Positions 1 through 9,900 of a DNA stretch of 64,000 bases are shown here, in pieces; positions within the stretch are counted from its first letter, which is position 1; every line of letters begins with the position of its first letter. The position numbers and the translations under genes are program-made. The notes beneath the pieces were generated by a model that saw only the letters and a program-made list of their open reading frames with translations, was not told where the DNA came from and ran no database searches. Location of the stretch: the NCBI RefSeq assembly GCF_947489355.1, contig NZ_CANLDD010000001.1, forward strand, positions 186,001-250,000, read 5' to 3'. Origin of the DNA: an uncultured Microbulbifer sp. (lineage in GTDB: Bacteria > Pseudomonadota > Gammaproteobacteria > Pseudomonadales > Cellvibrionaceae).

Positions 1-282
1 CTGCACAATGGCGCAGGAGGGAATCGGGCGCAAATAGTGTGGATAGAGGGTTTCCAGCATAGCATCTGTCAGTTCCGGAAAGTCGTCACTGAGTTTTTGC
101 TGAACCCTCGCATTCATGTAGGCAAAGCCCGATAGCAGACGCCCCACCAAGGGATCATCTACAGTCTCCGTATCCAGTTGTAACCTGGAGGCCGCTGCGG
201 GGTGCATGCGGGCAAATTCAGCGGCTGTCTGCTGGATAAAGGCCAACTCGCGCTCGTAGAGATCGATTAAACGTTCACTCAT
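1..282 (-). CDS. tssF: T6SS baseplate protein TssF (N-terminal part, runs off window)
   Basis: The first 94 codons of a gene that leaves the window at base 1. The ATG at 282 overlaps the TAA stop of tssE by one base (TAATG), so it is translationally coupled to it. The translation begins MSERLIDLYERELAFIQQ and continues with a segment rich in FA.MHP, DP.V.RL..GFAYMNARV and LYPHYLRPIPS. This is the characteristic N-terminus of TssF/VasA/ImpG. TssF is a known baseplate wedge component, together with TssE, TssG and TssK, on which the sheath assembles. TssG and ClpV would be expected further left. Identity is secure from both sequence and position; only the 3' end is unseen. Confidence 0.93.
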   Translation of the reverse strand, partial: MSERLIDLYERELAFIQQTAAEFARMHPAAASRLQLDTETVDDPLVGRLLSGFAYMNARVQQKLSDDFPELTDAMLETLYPHYLRPIPSCAIVQ

Positions 283-755
283 TATATAATCTCGGACACG
301 TCGACCATTTGGGTCACGGGATTCAGGGCGGAATCAAAAACAATGACCTCCGAGGCCGGGTTGACATATAGCACCGCTTCGACACGAAACCGTATACTCG
401 GGTCTTCCATATCTATCTTTTCCTGTGTCGTCACCTTGACAGAGCGAATCCTCGGCTCAAAGTGCACAATGGTTTTCTCAATATCACGACAGAACAGTTT
501 TCTGCTACCCAGAGAAGATAGATTAATCGTGGATAAATCCGGCAGGCCGTAATTAATATTGGAGCCCTGCAGGTGCGTCAGGCTATCTGCTGCAGAAATA
601 CAGCGGTAGCGCGTATTAAATAAATACTCGAGATCCCGCCGCACGCCTTCACGCAACTGCCGCAATATTTGGTGTGACTGGTGCATATCCAGTTTGCTCG
701 AGGATTCCAGCAGTCGATCCAAAATCGGTGCCAGCAGACGCTTTTCTTTTGCCAT
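282..755 (-). CDS. tssE: T6SS baseplate protein TssE (gp25-like)
   Basis: A 157-residue protein of the gp25/TssE family, which forms the baseplate wedge and links it to the contractile sheath. It starts MAKEKRLLAPILDRLLES, a typical TssE opening, and contains REGVRRDLEYLFNTR (the conserved V..DLE.LLNTR core) and the later NYGLPDLSTI segment. The frame is open upstream to 779, inside tssC2. I chose the ATG at 755 because it lies five bases after the tssC2 stop with a GGGAG about 12 bases ahead, whereas the 779 start has no ribosome site. It is coupled to tssF at its 3' end. Function is by family; the sheath partner could be TssC1, TssC2 or both. Confidence 0.92.
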   Translation of the reverse strand: MAKEKRLLAPILDRLLESSSKLDMHQSHQILRQLREGVRRDLEYLFNTRYRCISAADSLTHLQGSNINYGLPDLSTINLSSLGSRKLFCRDIEKTIVHFEPRIRSVKVTTQEKIDMEDPSIRFRVEAVLYVNPASEVIVFDSALNPVTQMVDVSEII

Positions 756-759
756 CGAA

Positions 760-2274
760 CTAGGCAGCTCCCACCCCAATCGTTGCCAGCGCTGTGGTCA
801 GTTTCAACTCTGATACAAGATGATCGACGGTATAGTGGCTCTTCAAGTGAATCACGCTTTGATAGCTACCGGCTTTACCCGGTTCATCGGCCACCCTGAC
901 CCGGGCTTCACGCAGCGGGTAGCGCGCGAGCATTTCCCAGGAAAGGTCGTCCCGCCCAGTTGTATAGCGATCCAGCCAATGCTGCAATTGGCGCTCGCAA
1001 TCCGCCGCATTCATATAAGCGCCCACTTTGTCCCGGATCATTACCTTGATGTAATGGGCAAAACGCGATGCACAGAGTATCTGCTGCAACATTGAACTGA
1101 TCCTGGCATTTGCAGTGGCGGCCTTGGAAGTATACTGCTTGGCTTTTTGCAGCGAGGGAACACTGTTAAAGGCACAATAGGGCGTATCGTAACAATGGCT
1201 CAGACAAACAAAACCCAACTCAGAGAGATCCCGTTCGACAAAATCGGTAACCAGAATGGAGGTGGACATACGCACCGTGCCCGGGCGACTGTCGGGCTTG
1301 TAAGGCACAACCGGTAACTGGGTCATCAGTCCACCGCCCAAGTGGTCTCGGGCAACGCCACGAATATGGGAAAACCAGCCGACCTCACTGAATTCCCGCA
1401 GCAATACCGCACCCAGGGCAAAGCAGGCATTGCCCCACAAGTAGTGCCGGCTATGCAATGCCGCAACCTGCTCTTCAAACCGCAAGCCACGGTATAGTGA
1501 AAAATCAACACTATAGGGTTTCCGCATCAACACCTGTGGCAGAGTCACTGCGATAAAACGGCTGTCTTCCAACTCGCGAAGACTGTTCCAGCGGATATAT
1601 TCACCCTGACGAAAAACTTCAGAAAACCGGATGGGCTTTGCCAGGTCATCAAAGTGATCCACACCGAACAGTTGCGGGCTGGCCGCACAGACAAAAGGGG
1701 CAAATGCGGCGGCCGCTGTATGCGCTATTCCTTGGAGGGTAAAGACATCATCGTACGGATGTTCCGGCAAAGGGCGGTGGGAAATATAGTAATCCCCCAG
1801 TAAAAGGCCAAAAGGTTCTCCGCCCGGAGTACCGAATTCCTCATTATATACAAGGTGGAAAAGACCGGACTGATCAAAATCCGAGGCCCGCTCCACATCC
1901 TTGCTGAGATCCCTCCAGTTCACATCCAGCAACTTTATCTTGATATTGTCCGAATGGGGCGTATTGAAAACCAACATGGATAGGCCGCGCCAACTGGCCT
2001 CCAGTCGCTGAAAGCGGCGATGGTGTATTATCCGGTTAACCTGGTTACAAATCAGCTCGTCCAGCTCCACGATCATACGATTGAGATACTGGCGAACAGA
2101 AAAGCTTTTTTCTTTAGGGCAGGGACAGATCTCGCTCAACCAATATTCAAAAGCAAACAGGGTATCCGGTTCCTGTAAAAAATTCCGAAGTTCAGTCTGT
2201 TCCCCCCTGGCCAATTTTTCCGATAGTATTTCTATGTGATCTTCCGCTATCGGGCGGGCTGTCGTACGAGACAC
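760..2274 (-). CDS. tssC2: second T6SS sheath large-subunit paralog (TssC2, EvpB/VC_A0108 family)
   Basis: About 504 residues, full TssC length, following tssC1. Conserved TssC features are present: FQRLEASWRGL, EEFGTPGGEPFG with the following LLLGDYY, YLWGNACFALG, and near the C-terminus RFAHYIKVMIRDKVGAYM. The protein diverges strongly from TssC1 in the N-terminal helices and surface segments. I chose the GTG at 2274, which has GGGAG six bases upstream; a TTG at 2289 lacks a ribosome site. Tandem TssC paralogs are known in Agrobacterium (TssC40/TssC41) and Rhizobium imp loci. A heterotypic sheath with TssB is the natural inference. An 88-103 bp gap with a stem-loop separates it from tssC1, unlike the overlaps elsewhere in this operon. 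Confidence 0.9.
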   Translation of the reverse strand: MSRTTARPIAEDHIEILSEKLARGEQTELRNFLQEPDTLFAFEYWLSEICPCPKEKSFSVRQYLNRMIVELDELICNQVNRIIHHRRFQRLEASWRGLSMLVFNTPHSDNIKIKLLDVNWRDLSKDVERASDFDQSGLFHLVYNEEFGTPGGEPFGLLLGDYYISHRPLPEHPYDDVFTLQGIAHTAAAAFAPFVCAASPQLFGVDHFDDLAKPIRFSEVFRQGEYIRWNSLRELEDSRFIAVTLPQVLMRKPYSVDFSLYRGLRFEEQVAALHSRHYLWGNACFALGAVLLREFSEVGWFSHIRGVARDHLGGGLMTQLPVVPYKPDSRPGTVRMSTSILVTDFVERDLSELGFVCLSHCYDTPYCAFNSVPSLQKAKQYTSKAATANARISSMLQQILCASRFAHYIKVMIRDKVGAYMNAADCERQLQHWLDRYTTGRDDLSWEMLARYPLREARVRVADEPGKAGSYQSVIHLKSHYTVDHLVSELKLTTALATIGVGAA

Positions 2275-2348
2275 CGGACACTCCCACAAGTAGTATTTTT
2301 GAGAGACTCGATAGAATCCCGGCCCAGGACAAGACCTTTTGATAACAT

Positions 2349-2371
2349 GGCCCGCCTTTGTCCGGCGGACC
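2349..2371 (-). other. intercistronic stem-loop between tssC1 and tssC2
   Basis: On the transcribed strand, GGTCCGCC pairs with GGCGGGCC (8 bp including one G-U) around a 7-base loop, starting about 7 bases after the tssC1 stop. A further GCCCAGG/CCTGGGC pair can enclose it. No U-run follows, so it does not look like an intrinsic terminator. It may protect the tssBC1 message or reduce read-through into tssC2; this is inference. Confidence 0.45.
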
Positions 2372-2377
2372 TGGGCA

Positions 2378-3865
2378 TTATCCGGCAGAAGGGATATTCG
2401 CCACCATGCGCATGGACGTAGTCAACTCTTCCATCTGCAACCAGGGCTTCAGGTAAGCCACGGCACTATAGCAACCCGGTTGTCCCGGAATTTCCTTGAC
2501 CTCTACCCGGGCTTCGGAAAGCGGGTACTTCGCCTTCATTTCCGGGCTCGCATCCGGGTTGGAGTTGGTGTATTGGATAATCCACTTATTCAACCAGCGT
2601 TCGCAGTCACTGGCTTCCATAAATGAACCCACTTTATCCCGCGCCATGACCTTCAGGTAGTGGGCGATACGGGAAGTGGCCATCAGGTAGGGAAGTCGCG
2701 CGGAGATGGCTGCGTTCGATGTTGCATCCGGATCATCATAGGTGTTGGGTTTTTGCGCACTCTGGGAGCCAAAGAAGACAGAGTAGTCGGTATTTTTGTA
2801 GTGACACAGGGGCAGAAAGCCTTGTGCACTCAACTCCGCTTCACGGCGATCAGTGATACCGATTTCGGTGGGGCACTTTTGATCCAGATCGCCATCATCG
2901 CTCTTGAACACATGAGAAGGCAACCCTTCGACCTTACCACCACCCTCGGCACCGCGGATTGCTGTACACCAAGAGTTTTCAGCAAACGCCTTGGTCATGG
3001 TGGTACCCATAACGTAAGAAGCATTCATCCAGCAGTACTGATTGTGCTCTGCCGAGCGAGAAACACCGGACTCGTCTACTTCAAACTCCTCGAAGTTAAA
3101 CGCTTCGATCGGTTTGGTATTGGCTCCGTATGGAGTGCGGGCCAGTGTACGCGGCATTACCAAAGTGACAAATCGGGAGTCGTCACTGTCGCGGAAACTG
3201 CGCCACTTGATATATTCGGCGGATTCGAATATACCACCGAGATCTCGTGGCTTGGACAGTTCGGTATAATCATCAAAGCCAAACATGCCCGCGCCTGCAG
3301 CCGCGATAAATGGGCAAAAGCCCGCTGCGGCAACGTTAGACATTTTGCTCAAAAGCTCGATATCTTCCGGGTGGCTGGTAAACTCAAAATCGCCGATCAT
3401 GCAGCCATAGGGCTCTCCCCCTGCAGTGCCAAACTCTTCTTCGTAAATTTTCTTGAAAGTCTGACTCTGGTCAAATTCAACAGCCTTGTCCAGATCGCGG
3501 AACAATTCGCGCTTACTCAGGTTGAGCATGCGTATTTTCATGGTCGCGCCGGTCTCGCTGTTCATAACAAGGTGGTTGAGCCCTCTCCATGAACCCTCCA
3601 ATTTTTGGAATTTGGAATCGCGCAGAATCGCGGACAGTTGTCTGGACATTGCGGTATCCAGTGCACTGACCGCTTTCTTAATCGTTTGGGTCAGGTTGCG
3701 GTCCCAGGTCACGGTGCCTTTTAACACCTGCTCGGTGAGGTTCGCAATCAGATCCTGGGCCTCCTGCGGCTCTGTTTGCTTGGTTGCCGCGATCGCCTGC
3801 TCCAGCAGGCCAGCCGATTGCTCCTCGGCCTCGCTTTCCGCAATATTTTCTACTTCTGTACTCAT
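2378..3865 (-). CDS. tssC: T6SS contractile sheath large subunit TssC1
   Basis: A canonical 495-residue TssC/VipB protein. It polymerises with TssB into the tubular sheath whose contraction drives the Hcp tube and spike out of the cell. Landmarks in order: an acidic N-terminal region with [23 protein letters not shown] (about residues 88-102); [23 protein letters not shown]; the [13 protein letters not shown]-like segment; the conserved C-terminal [19 protein letters not shown] and the terminal strands that exchange with TssB. The ATG overlaps the tssB stop by four bases (ATGA), giving coupled and roughly equal synthesis of the two sheath subunits. This is the least diverged of the three TssC-family proteins here and is the probable main sheath subunit. 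Confidence 0.96.
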   Translation of the reverse strand: MSTEVENIAESEAEEQSAGLLEQAIAATKQTEPQEAQDLIANLTEQVLKGTVTWDRNLTQTIKKAVSALDTAMSRQLSAILRDSKFQKLEGSWRGLNHLVMNSETGATMKIRMLNLSKRELFRDLDKAVEFDQSQTFKKIYEEEFGTAGGEPYGCMIGDFEFTSHPEDIELLSKMSNVAAAGFCPFIAAAGAGMFGFDDYTELSKPRDLGGIFESAEYIKWRSFRDSDDSRFVTLVMPRTLARTPYGANTKPIEAFNFEEFEVDESGVSRSAEHNQYCWMNASYVMGTTMTKAFAENSWCTAIRGAEGGGKVEGLPSHVFKSDDGDLDQKCPTEIGITDRREAELSAQGFLPLCHYKNTDYSVFFGSQSAQKPNTYDDPDATSNAAISARLPYLMATSRIAHYLKVMARDKVGSFMEASDCERWLNKWIIQYTNSNPDASPEMKAKYPLSEARVEVKEIPGQPGCYSAVAYLKPWLQMEELTTSMRMVANIPSAG

Positions 3866-4383
3866 TCTGAGTCCTCTCCCTTATCCCCGTTTAAGCCTAG
3901 TTGCTCGGAAATAGCACCGACGTTTTCCGTGCTCTTCAGGATATCCTCCAACACCTTTTCAAGTTCTTCTGAACGATCGGCCTTGCTGAGGAGATCACGC
4001 AATTTGCTGCGCGCTTCGAGAAGCTGCTTCAGTGGTTCAACCTGCTCAACGATTTGCTCAGGAGAAAAGTCATCCATGTGTTTGAAGTCGAGATCAACAG
4101 CCATCTTGCTGCCATCTCCGGATAGCGTGTTTTCCACCTGCAGATTCAACTTCGGATTCACTTTGGTCATTACATCATTGAAGTTATCGCGATCTATTTG
4201 CACAAATTTGCGATCTTTCAATACCCTGCGATTTTCAGCGTTATCCCCCGAATAATCGCCCATGACGCCCGCCACAAAAGGAAGTTCCTTTTTGACTTCA
4301 GCGCCATTGGTCTCTACATCGTAGGTAATATGCACACGGGGTTTGCGCACACGCTTGAGTTTATTGTGGATGCTCTCGGACAT
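3862..4383 (-). CDS. tssB: T6SS contractile sheath small subunit TssB
   Basis: A 173-residue TssB/VipA/ImpB protein, normal family length. It has the conserved [22 protein letters not shown]-terminal strands, [10 protein letters not shown], the [15 protein letters not shown] segment and [22 protein letters not shown], the helical region that contacts TssC and ClpV. The ATG at 4383 is preceded by GGAGA at eight bases. It overlaps tssC1 by four bases and follows tssA by 42 bases, so tssA-tssB-tssC1 is one unit. Function in the cytoplasmic sheath is established for the family. Confidence 0.97.
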   Translation of the reverse strand: MSESIHNKLKRVRKPRVHITYDVETNGAEVKKELPFVAGVMGDYSGDNAENRRVLKDRKFVQIDRDNFNDVMTKVNPKLNLQVENTLSGDGSKMAVDLDFKHMDDFSPEQIVEQVEPLKQLLEARSKLRDLLSKADRSEELEKVLEDILKSTENVGAISEQLGLNGDKGEDSE

Positions 4384-4425
4384 CTCAGGTCTCCTTTCCT
4401 AGCTTTAGGGACTATTGTCAATTAA

Positions 4426-5709
4426 CTACCAGCCTGTGCTGGTTTCTTCTTGCGGTTGCCCCCAACCATCATCGGAAGCGGACACCGGCCCAGAGGCCGC
4501 TGGCACCGGTTCGGGGGCTGCTGGTGCTGAGGAACGACTGTTACTGGTTAGCGGTGGCGCCACGTAGCGCTGACTATCGGTTCCGTCGAGACGCACACCG
4601 GTTAACTGGGAGTAAAGCACACGTGCCTGCTCATCTGGGAGCAGCTCCGCCATCAATTCAGAAACCGTCATACGTCCCCAGCCAATCAATCTTTCCAGGC
4701 TCGGCGCCAAAGGTGTGTGCGGCTCATAGGTACGGAAGTACTTCGCGGCCTGCTCCAGCAACCCAAGTGCGTCCTCTCGCGAGGACACAGGCCCTGCGGG
4801 CACTGAGAGTCTGTTGTCAGCCACCCCAGTCTCGACGGGCATATCAGACCCAGTTTCACTGGATGGAGCATCATTCTGCGCGACCGCTTCGGACTGTGCG
4901 ATGGATTGCAGCTGGATTTTGTAAATAAAGCGTGCAGTGCGCAATACCTCATCCAACAGAGAGGAAATATTTGTTGACGGTGGTGCCTCGTGCCCACACC
5001 GCGCTCGCAGTGCATTGTTCATATTGCCGAAATGGCTCAGGGCGGTTTCTATTGTTTCAATAAGGTTCTGGGCCCAGTCGTCACTCGCACTGTTCACACA
5101 CAGGTTGACCGCTTCCAGGCTGTAGCCCAGGGTCTCAATGCGTGCCGTTTTCGCATCCTCATCCGCAATTCTGTCTGCATCCCGCGCCTGCTGGTACTGA
5201 AAGAATGAGAATTCACTGCAATCGCCTTCCGGTGTAATAGCGGCGCTGCGAATTGGCATCATCAATGTGCCATCACCACCGTCGCCATTGAGACCGGTCA
5301 GTGGTGCCACTTTGGTTTCAATACCGTCTTCGTCCGGCAGCGGGTACAGACCATCCCAAAAATCTTCAAGCAACCGGTCAATCAGCTGAAAGCCATCGCG
5401 CAGCCCGCTAAATCCGTGCAAACGGATCAGGGCTTCGGTGTACCAACTGGCAACTTCCAGGTCTTTGCTTTTCTCGATGAGGATTTTTTCTGCGAACCTG
5501 GCCACATCGCGCCAGGGCGCCAGCAGATCAGCGTCCGTATCATCGAACATGGCCGAGCGCTCAGCGGCTCTGGCACTATTGCGGGCATCCTTGATGGCAT
5601 AATAATCTGAGGTTGGTGAACGATCTTCTCGAATATCCTCACCGACAGGCTTATCTGAAGAAACCGGAGCAACAAGTGCCTCTATATTTACTGTATTTGG
5701 GAATGCCAT
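4426..5709 (-). CDS. tssA: T6SS cap/assembly protein TssA
   Basis: A 427-residue TssA (ImpA-type) protein. The ImpA N-terminal domain occupies roughly residues 10-190 (PVGEDIRED, the Y.A.KDARN.AR helix, WYTEALIRLHGFSGLRDGF, LLEDFWDGLYPLPDEDG). The C-terminal part has LLEQAAKYFRTYEPHTPLAPSLERLIGWGRM followed by ELMAELL, which is the TssA1-type C-terminal signature. The tail is Ser/Ala/Pro-rich and ends in a Trp-containing segment. In other systems TssA initiates and caps sheath polymerisation. The ATG has AAGGGG seven bases upstream. It is the first gene of tssA-B-C1-C2-E-F and lies downstream of a 526-bp gap that probably carries its promoter. Confidence 0.93.
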   Translation of the reverse strand: MAFPNTVNIEALVAPVSSDKPVGEDIREDRSPTSDYYAIKDARNSARAAERSAMFDDTDADLLAPWRDVARFAEKILIEKSKDLEVASWYTEALIRLHGFSGLRDGFQLIDRLLEDFWDGLYPLPDEDGIETKVAPLTGLNGDGGDGTLMMPIRSAAITPEGDCSEFSFFQYQQARDADRIADEDAKTARIETLGYSLEAVNLCVNSASDDWAQNLIETIETALSHFGNMNNALRARCGHEAPPSTNISSLLDEVLRTARFIYKIQLQSIAQSEAVAQNDAPSSETGSDMPVETGVADNRLSVPAGPVSSREDALGLLEQAAKYFRTYEPHTPLAPSLERLIGWGRMTVSELMAELLPDEQARVLYSQLTGVRLDGTDSQRYVAPPLTSNSRSSAPAAPEPVPAASGPVSASDDGWGQPQEETSTGW

Positions 5710-6235
5710 GGAAAAGCCCCTTCTATCGACTCAACTCCTTCAAGTAAGGATTCTGGGAAGAGTACACGTTGTAGATATCGAATCAAAGCAAATGGCATCT
5801 TCAAACCACGATACTGTAAAAAATGGGCTCAACACAAAAAATTAATCAAAACAATTTTGATATTTTTGCAATAGAAGGTTTTTATAACGTCATCAGCAGG
5901 GCATTTACAGATTTTTTGCCTCTTCTGGCGACTTACCCGCTCCCGTCAATACTTTCTCAGCCAACACTATTTGTATAGATTTGATTTTTCCTTTACACAG
6001 CCATCTCTGCCCCATCTGGGTTAAGGAGGGTCAGCGCCTTGTAAATACACAGTTTAATCACCCGGTGTGGAACGGACTCCGCCGATCTATACCCGTGAGA
6101 AAATCCTGTATCAGCCCACTTTGCTACTGGTAAGCATGGGTATAAAACCCAATACGAGATGACCACCTGCAAATTTTCCAATGCGTTACCACAGCTGACA
6201 AATCCGCTTACTGGCAGGTTAAACATACTATTGCT
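5710..6235 (-). promoter_or_regulatory. 526-bp gap upstream of tssA with AT-rich tract and palindrome; no gene recognised
   Basis: The gap lies between tagF and tssA. Bases 5800-5990 are markedly AT-rich compared with the rest of the locus, as expected of a promoter for tssA-F. I could not assign convincing -35/-10 boxes. A 17-bp inverted repeat sits at 5845-5861 (listed separately). A small hairpin TGGGT-ATAAA-ACCCA at 6137-6151 lies after the tagF stop. A 77-codon open frame at 5993-6226 has no recognisable features and no ribosome site that I trust, so I do not call it a gene. Confidence 0.5.
5845..5861. promoter_or_regulatory. 17-bp palindrome upstream of tssA (candidate operator)
   Basis: The sequence ATCAAAACAATTTTGAT is a perfect 7-bp inverted repeat around CAA. 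It lies 136-152 bases upstream of the tssA ATG in the AT-rich tract. It could be a binding site for a dimeric regulator, or a weak AU-rich hairpin. No specific regulator can be named from the sequence. Confidence 0.35.
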
Positions 6236-6928
6236 TTATTGCTTTGCCGGCAGTCGGCCCCCGGCTCCCAACATGGCGCAATAGGATTCCGGAGTGGGCA
6301 GCGACGGGCACAGCAGGCTGGTGGGCTCCAAGTGTTGAGATCCCTCACACCACCAAAGGCTATAGCAGGAAAAATGCCGGCGGCAGAGTTGCCCGAGCAA
6401 GCCCCCATAGCTACTCTCAACACCACCCACATCGCCGCTGGCAATATAGACATCGGACTGCATACCCGGCCCACTGGCCACACCGATACCTTCCGGGGCA
6501 GAGACAAACGCCGCAAACAACTGGTCGGCGTGCAAGCGGTTTTGCAGGGCACTGATCGCCAGCTCGGAGAGACTCTGATACCACTGTTTGGCGGCCGACA
6601 TAAACGCAAAAGCATCCACTGTTGGCGGCAGCGCCGTGGCAATGGTTAAGGGAAAGTAGCGACCTACACTGTCCACGCTGGGTACCAGGATGCCCGCCCA
6701 GGGACTTTCATCGATCACCCCTTTGCCGTGCGCGAAGTGCCAGATTGGACTCGTCAGGTAATAATCCAGCCACTGCTCCCCCATGATTTCACAGGAACCG
6801 CGTACAGCGCTTTGTAACCATTCATCCCACACCTTGACAAAACTGCCGGGCAACTGGCGCTGGATAAAGTCGCCGTGTCCAGGCAGTTTGCCAAAGAGTC
6901 CGATACCGCTCACAGGGCCTCCGGACAT
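6236..6928 (-). CDS. tagF: T6SS accessory/repressor protein TagF
   Basis: A 230-residue TagF/ImpM family protein. The start GIGLFGKLPGHGDFIQRQLP is the diagnostic N-terminus (GK.P..GDF), followed by WDEWLQ, SPIWHFA, GILVPSVDSVGRYFPLTI and WWCEGSQ. In Pseudomonas and Agrobacterium TagF represses T6SS assembly post-translationally and works alongside the PpkA/PppA/Fha pathway. In Agrobacterium TagF is fused to PppA, while here PppA is a separate gene at 17819. It overlaps the end of tssM by 19 bases, so the two are coupled. It is the last gene of the tagH-to-tagF group. Confidence 0.93.
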   Translation of the reverse strand: MSGGPVSGIGLFGKLPGHGDFIQRQLPGSFVKVWDEWLQSAVRGSCEIMGEQWLDYYLTSPIWHFAHGKGVIDESPWAGILVPSVDSVGRYFPLTIATALPPTVDAFAFMSAAKQWYQSLSELAISALQNRLHADQLFAAFVSAPEGIGVASGPGMQSDVYIASGDVGGVESSYGGLLGQLCRRHFSCYSLWWCEGSQHLEPTSLLCPSLPTPESYCAMLGAGGRLPAKQ

Positions 6929-9900
6929 CGATAACCGCGCAGCAGGTTGCGATCAAACGGGTTGTTGACATTGGAGGCAATCAGCCTGAACTGCGCCTTA
7001 CGACCGTCTTCAGAAAAAGTTACCAGGCGTTCCGCTTTGCTGCGCCCAACCACCAGATCGGAACTGGCCAACAGGCGGTACCACGCCCAATCCCCCTCAA
7101 AGTGTTTTCGATGCACAGTTTCATTCAGGTCTTCAAAAATAATCCTGACCCTGTTGCTTTCCCCGCCGCGCCAGGTGAGCTTCTTACTGGTCTTGGGTCC
7201 GTGGGAGTAGGGAACGCGCTGATCCCCCAGCTCCAGTTCAAACAGGCGCACACTGGAATCCAGCTTGGTGGGCTCGATGCGGAATGCATAGGATGCGGTT
7301 TCACCCCCGGCAAAAAGCGTCCTGCGGATGCGCTCCGCCCGCCGCAGTTGCGACAACGCCTCCCGGGACAGGCCCATACCCTGACCCTCGACAGACTTAA
7401 TCCGCCAGTTTCTGGTATCGACAAACGGCTTCAAATACTCGTTCACAAACGTCTGCTCAATGCCGCCTGGCTTAAAGAACTGGTTAAACTCCATCACCGG
7501 CACTTCCCGGTCGCGATCACCACTCAGTGGGTAGCGTCCGGCCAAGCTGTTGGCATAACTGAGATAGACCCGTTCATTCCACACTTGGTTGAGATGAGCC
7601 TTGGCCTTCGCCATCACCAGTCCCCAGGTGCTGTTGGCGATATCGGTCAGCCACTGGTCGAATGGCGCCGGGGCACTGGCGGCCTTAATTCTGAGCTGCT
7701 TGATGGCATCGCCACCTCCACCAAAGCGCGCCTTGGCCCGTGCAAATGCGGCCTCATCAGCATCGGGTGCGCTGTCAATCTCGGTCAGATATTCCTGAAT
7801 TTGATGAATGGCCAGCAGGTATTCCTGAACCCTGGCCGTCCGCCCCTTCTCACTCTGGGTAATGCGCTGAACTTCCTCAAAGTGCAAATCGACGATATTG
7901 GGTTTGTACTGATCCCGCAAAGCACCCGCCGCACTGTCAAGTGCGGCCCCACCTACCTTGCGGGTGGTACTGGAGACCGGTAGAGCGACCCCGGAGGCGT
8001 CTACGGACAACTCCGGGCGCGGTGTCAGGCGCGTGTTGTCCGAGGTAATTTCCGCAACCGCAAGCAGCGGCGAATAAATCGGGTCGGACAGATTTGACAG
8101 CACTTCCAGTGCCTGGGAAGTACTCTCGAATTGCCGAATGTTGAATCCGCCCAGAAATGCCTGCCAGCGCTGCAGGTATTCCCCCAGATAGATACGCTTT
8201 ACCTCCTCGCCGAGCTTTTCCCGGTCGGCCTCAGTAAAGTCCTCCCCACTGAGATCACCACCGTAAATCCAACGCTCTTTCGCCATATTGGTCATCAGCG
8301 GGGAATCCGCATCGAATTCCAGCTCCTTGTACCCCGCTTTGGTGTAGAGGAAAGGAATACGAAACCGGGAATCGTTTGCATTCATCCCGAAGAGCTGCTG
8401 GGTATCGCCGCCAATTTCCTGGTAAAGATCCACCGAGACCTGCCCCAGGTCAGTATTTTGCAACTGGGCAAACAACCGTTGGGGTACGGGTATGCGTCGC
8501 AGCTGTTGGCGTGCGCGGGCTACGACCCGTGTGTTTTGCTCCACGCTGGTGGGAACAGGCTGCGCCAGCAATTGATCCAGATGGTAGCGCAGATGCTCCT
8601 GTTCCCGGGCCTTCCCCGGCAACAGGTGCTCCCAGCGCGCCGCGTAATAGCTCTCTATGGTGCCAATATCCATCCTGTCGGCATTAAAGAACATCAAGTA
8701 AGTCCTGAGGGTATTCCCCAGCGCTGGGTCATCGCTGCCAAGGCGGCTCAGGTCGCTCTCAATATCCCGCAACAACGCCGGCAAAAAAACACCTTCGAGT
8801 TTGCCCCGGTAGAGATTGTCCACCCCCTTTTCAATCCGCTTGTCATAGAGCCCCAGGTTGCCAATCCAGGGGTGTTCATCTCGATCGTACACCGCGCCGG
8901 CCTGCCGCAATGGCTCCAGCATGTTGAGTGTCTTTACCGATGACGGCCTTGTATCCTTCAGTGCACCTTCTGCCTGCTGGTAAGCGGCAAGGTGATCGCT
9001 CACTTCCCCCATGGACAGTTTGTTCTGGGCGAGACTGCCGCTCCAGAGAAATACGGCTCCGACAAAAACCGTTGCCAAAGAAGCATAGACGCCCCTGCGC
9101 AGCCATTGGGTGGCCGTTTCGATCTTGCGGTTGACGCCGACCAGTTCCGCCTCGGGAAACACAACGTCTTTCAGCAACCGGTGCAAAAAGAAGCTTTTTC
9201 CAACCCCCTGGTGTCTGGGCCCGACATTGCGCTCCAGGCCAAAGTCCGCTGTTACCGAGGCCATCATACGGTCAACCGGGCTGCCTTCCTGGGTGCCGCT
9301 GGTAAAGTATACCCCCCGCACCATAGGCACAGTCTCATAGCGGTTGGACCCGAAAGCCTGTTTAACAAATTCGGTGAGCACGCCGGACAGGTTCTCTATC
9401 CGCGCGGGAAAGCCTTGAAGCAATGCACGCTTCTCAATATTGCGCTCCTGGTGTACCCGCCACAGGACGCGCTGGTTGAGCCGCTCAATCAACCGATCAA
9501 ACTCCGACTTGAAATTATCCAGTGGGGCACCGGCAGCGGCATCGACCTCACGCGGGAAACTGAGGCCCCACACCTGCTCGCGTTCAGCCTGGGAGAGGTT
9601 GTCAAAAAATTCACTGAACCCTGCGACCAGGTCACACTTGGTAAAGGTGAGATAAATGGGAAAGCGGATTCCCAGTTCCCGCTGCAGCTCATTCACCCGC
9701 TGGCGGATGGTTTTCGCCTGGTGCTGCCGCTGCTCTTCAGTTTGCACCATCAGGTCCTGCAGGCTAATTGCGACCAGGGCGCCATTGATCGGGCGGCGGC
9801 GGCGGTAGCGCTTCAGCAACCCCAGGAACGCCTTCCAGGCAGTGTTGTCATACACCCGGTGGCTGTCCTGGCTGGTGTAGCGGCCCGCTGTATCGATCAA

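Noticed and set aside
5993-6226. A 77-codon leftward open frame in the tagF-tssA gap
   Set aside because: No recognisable motif, no membrane or signal features, no ribosome site I trust, and it ends close to the tagF stop in a region that is otherwise promoter-like.
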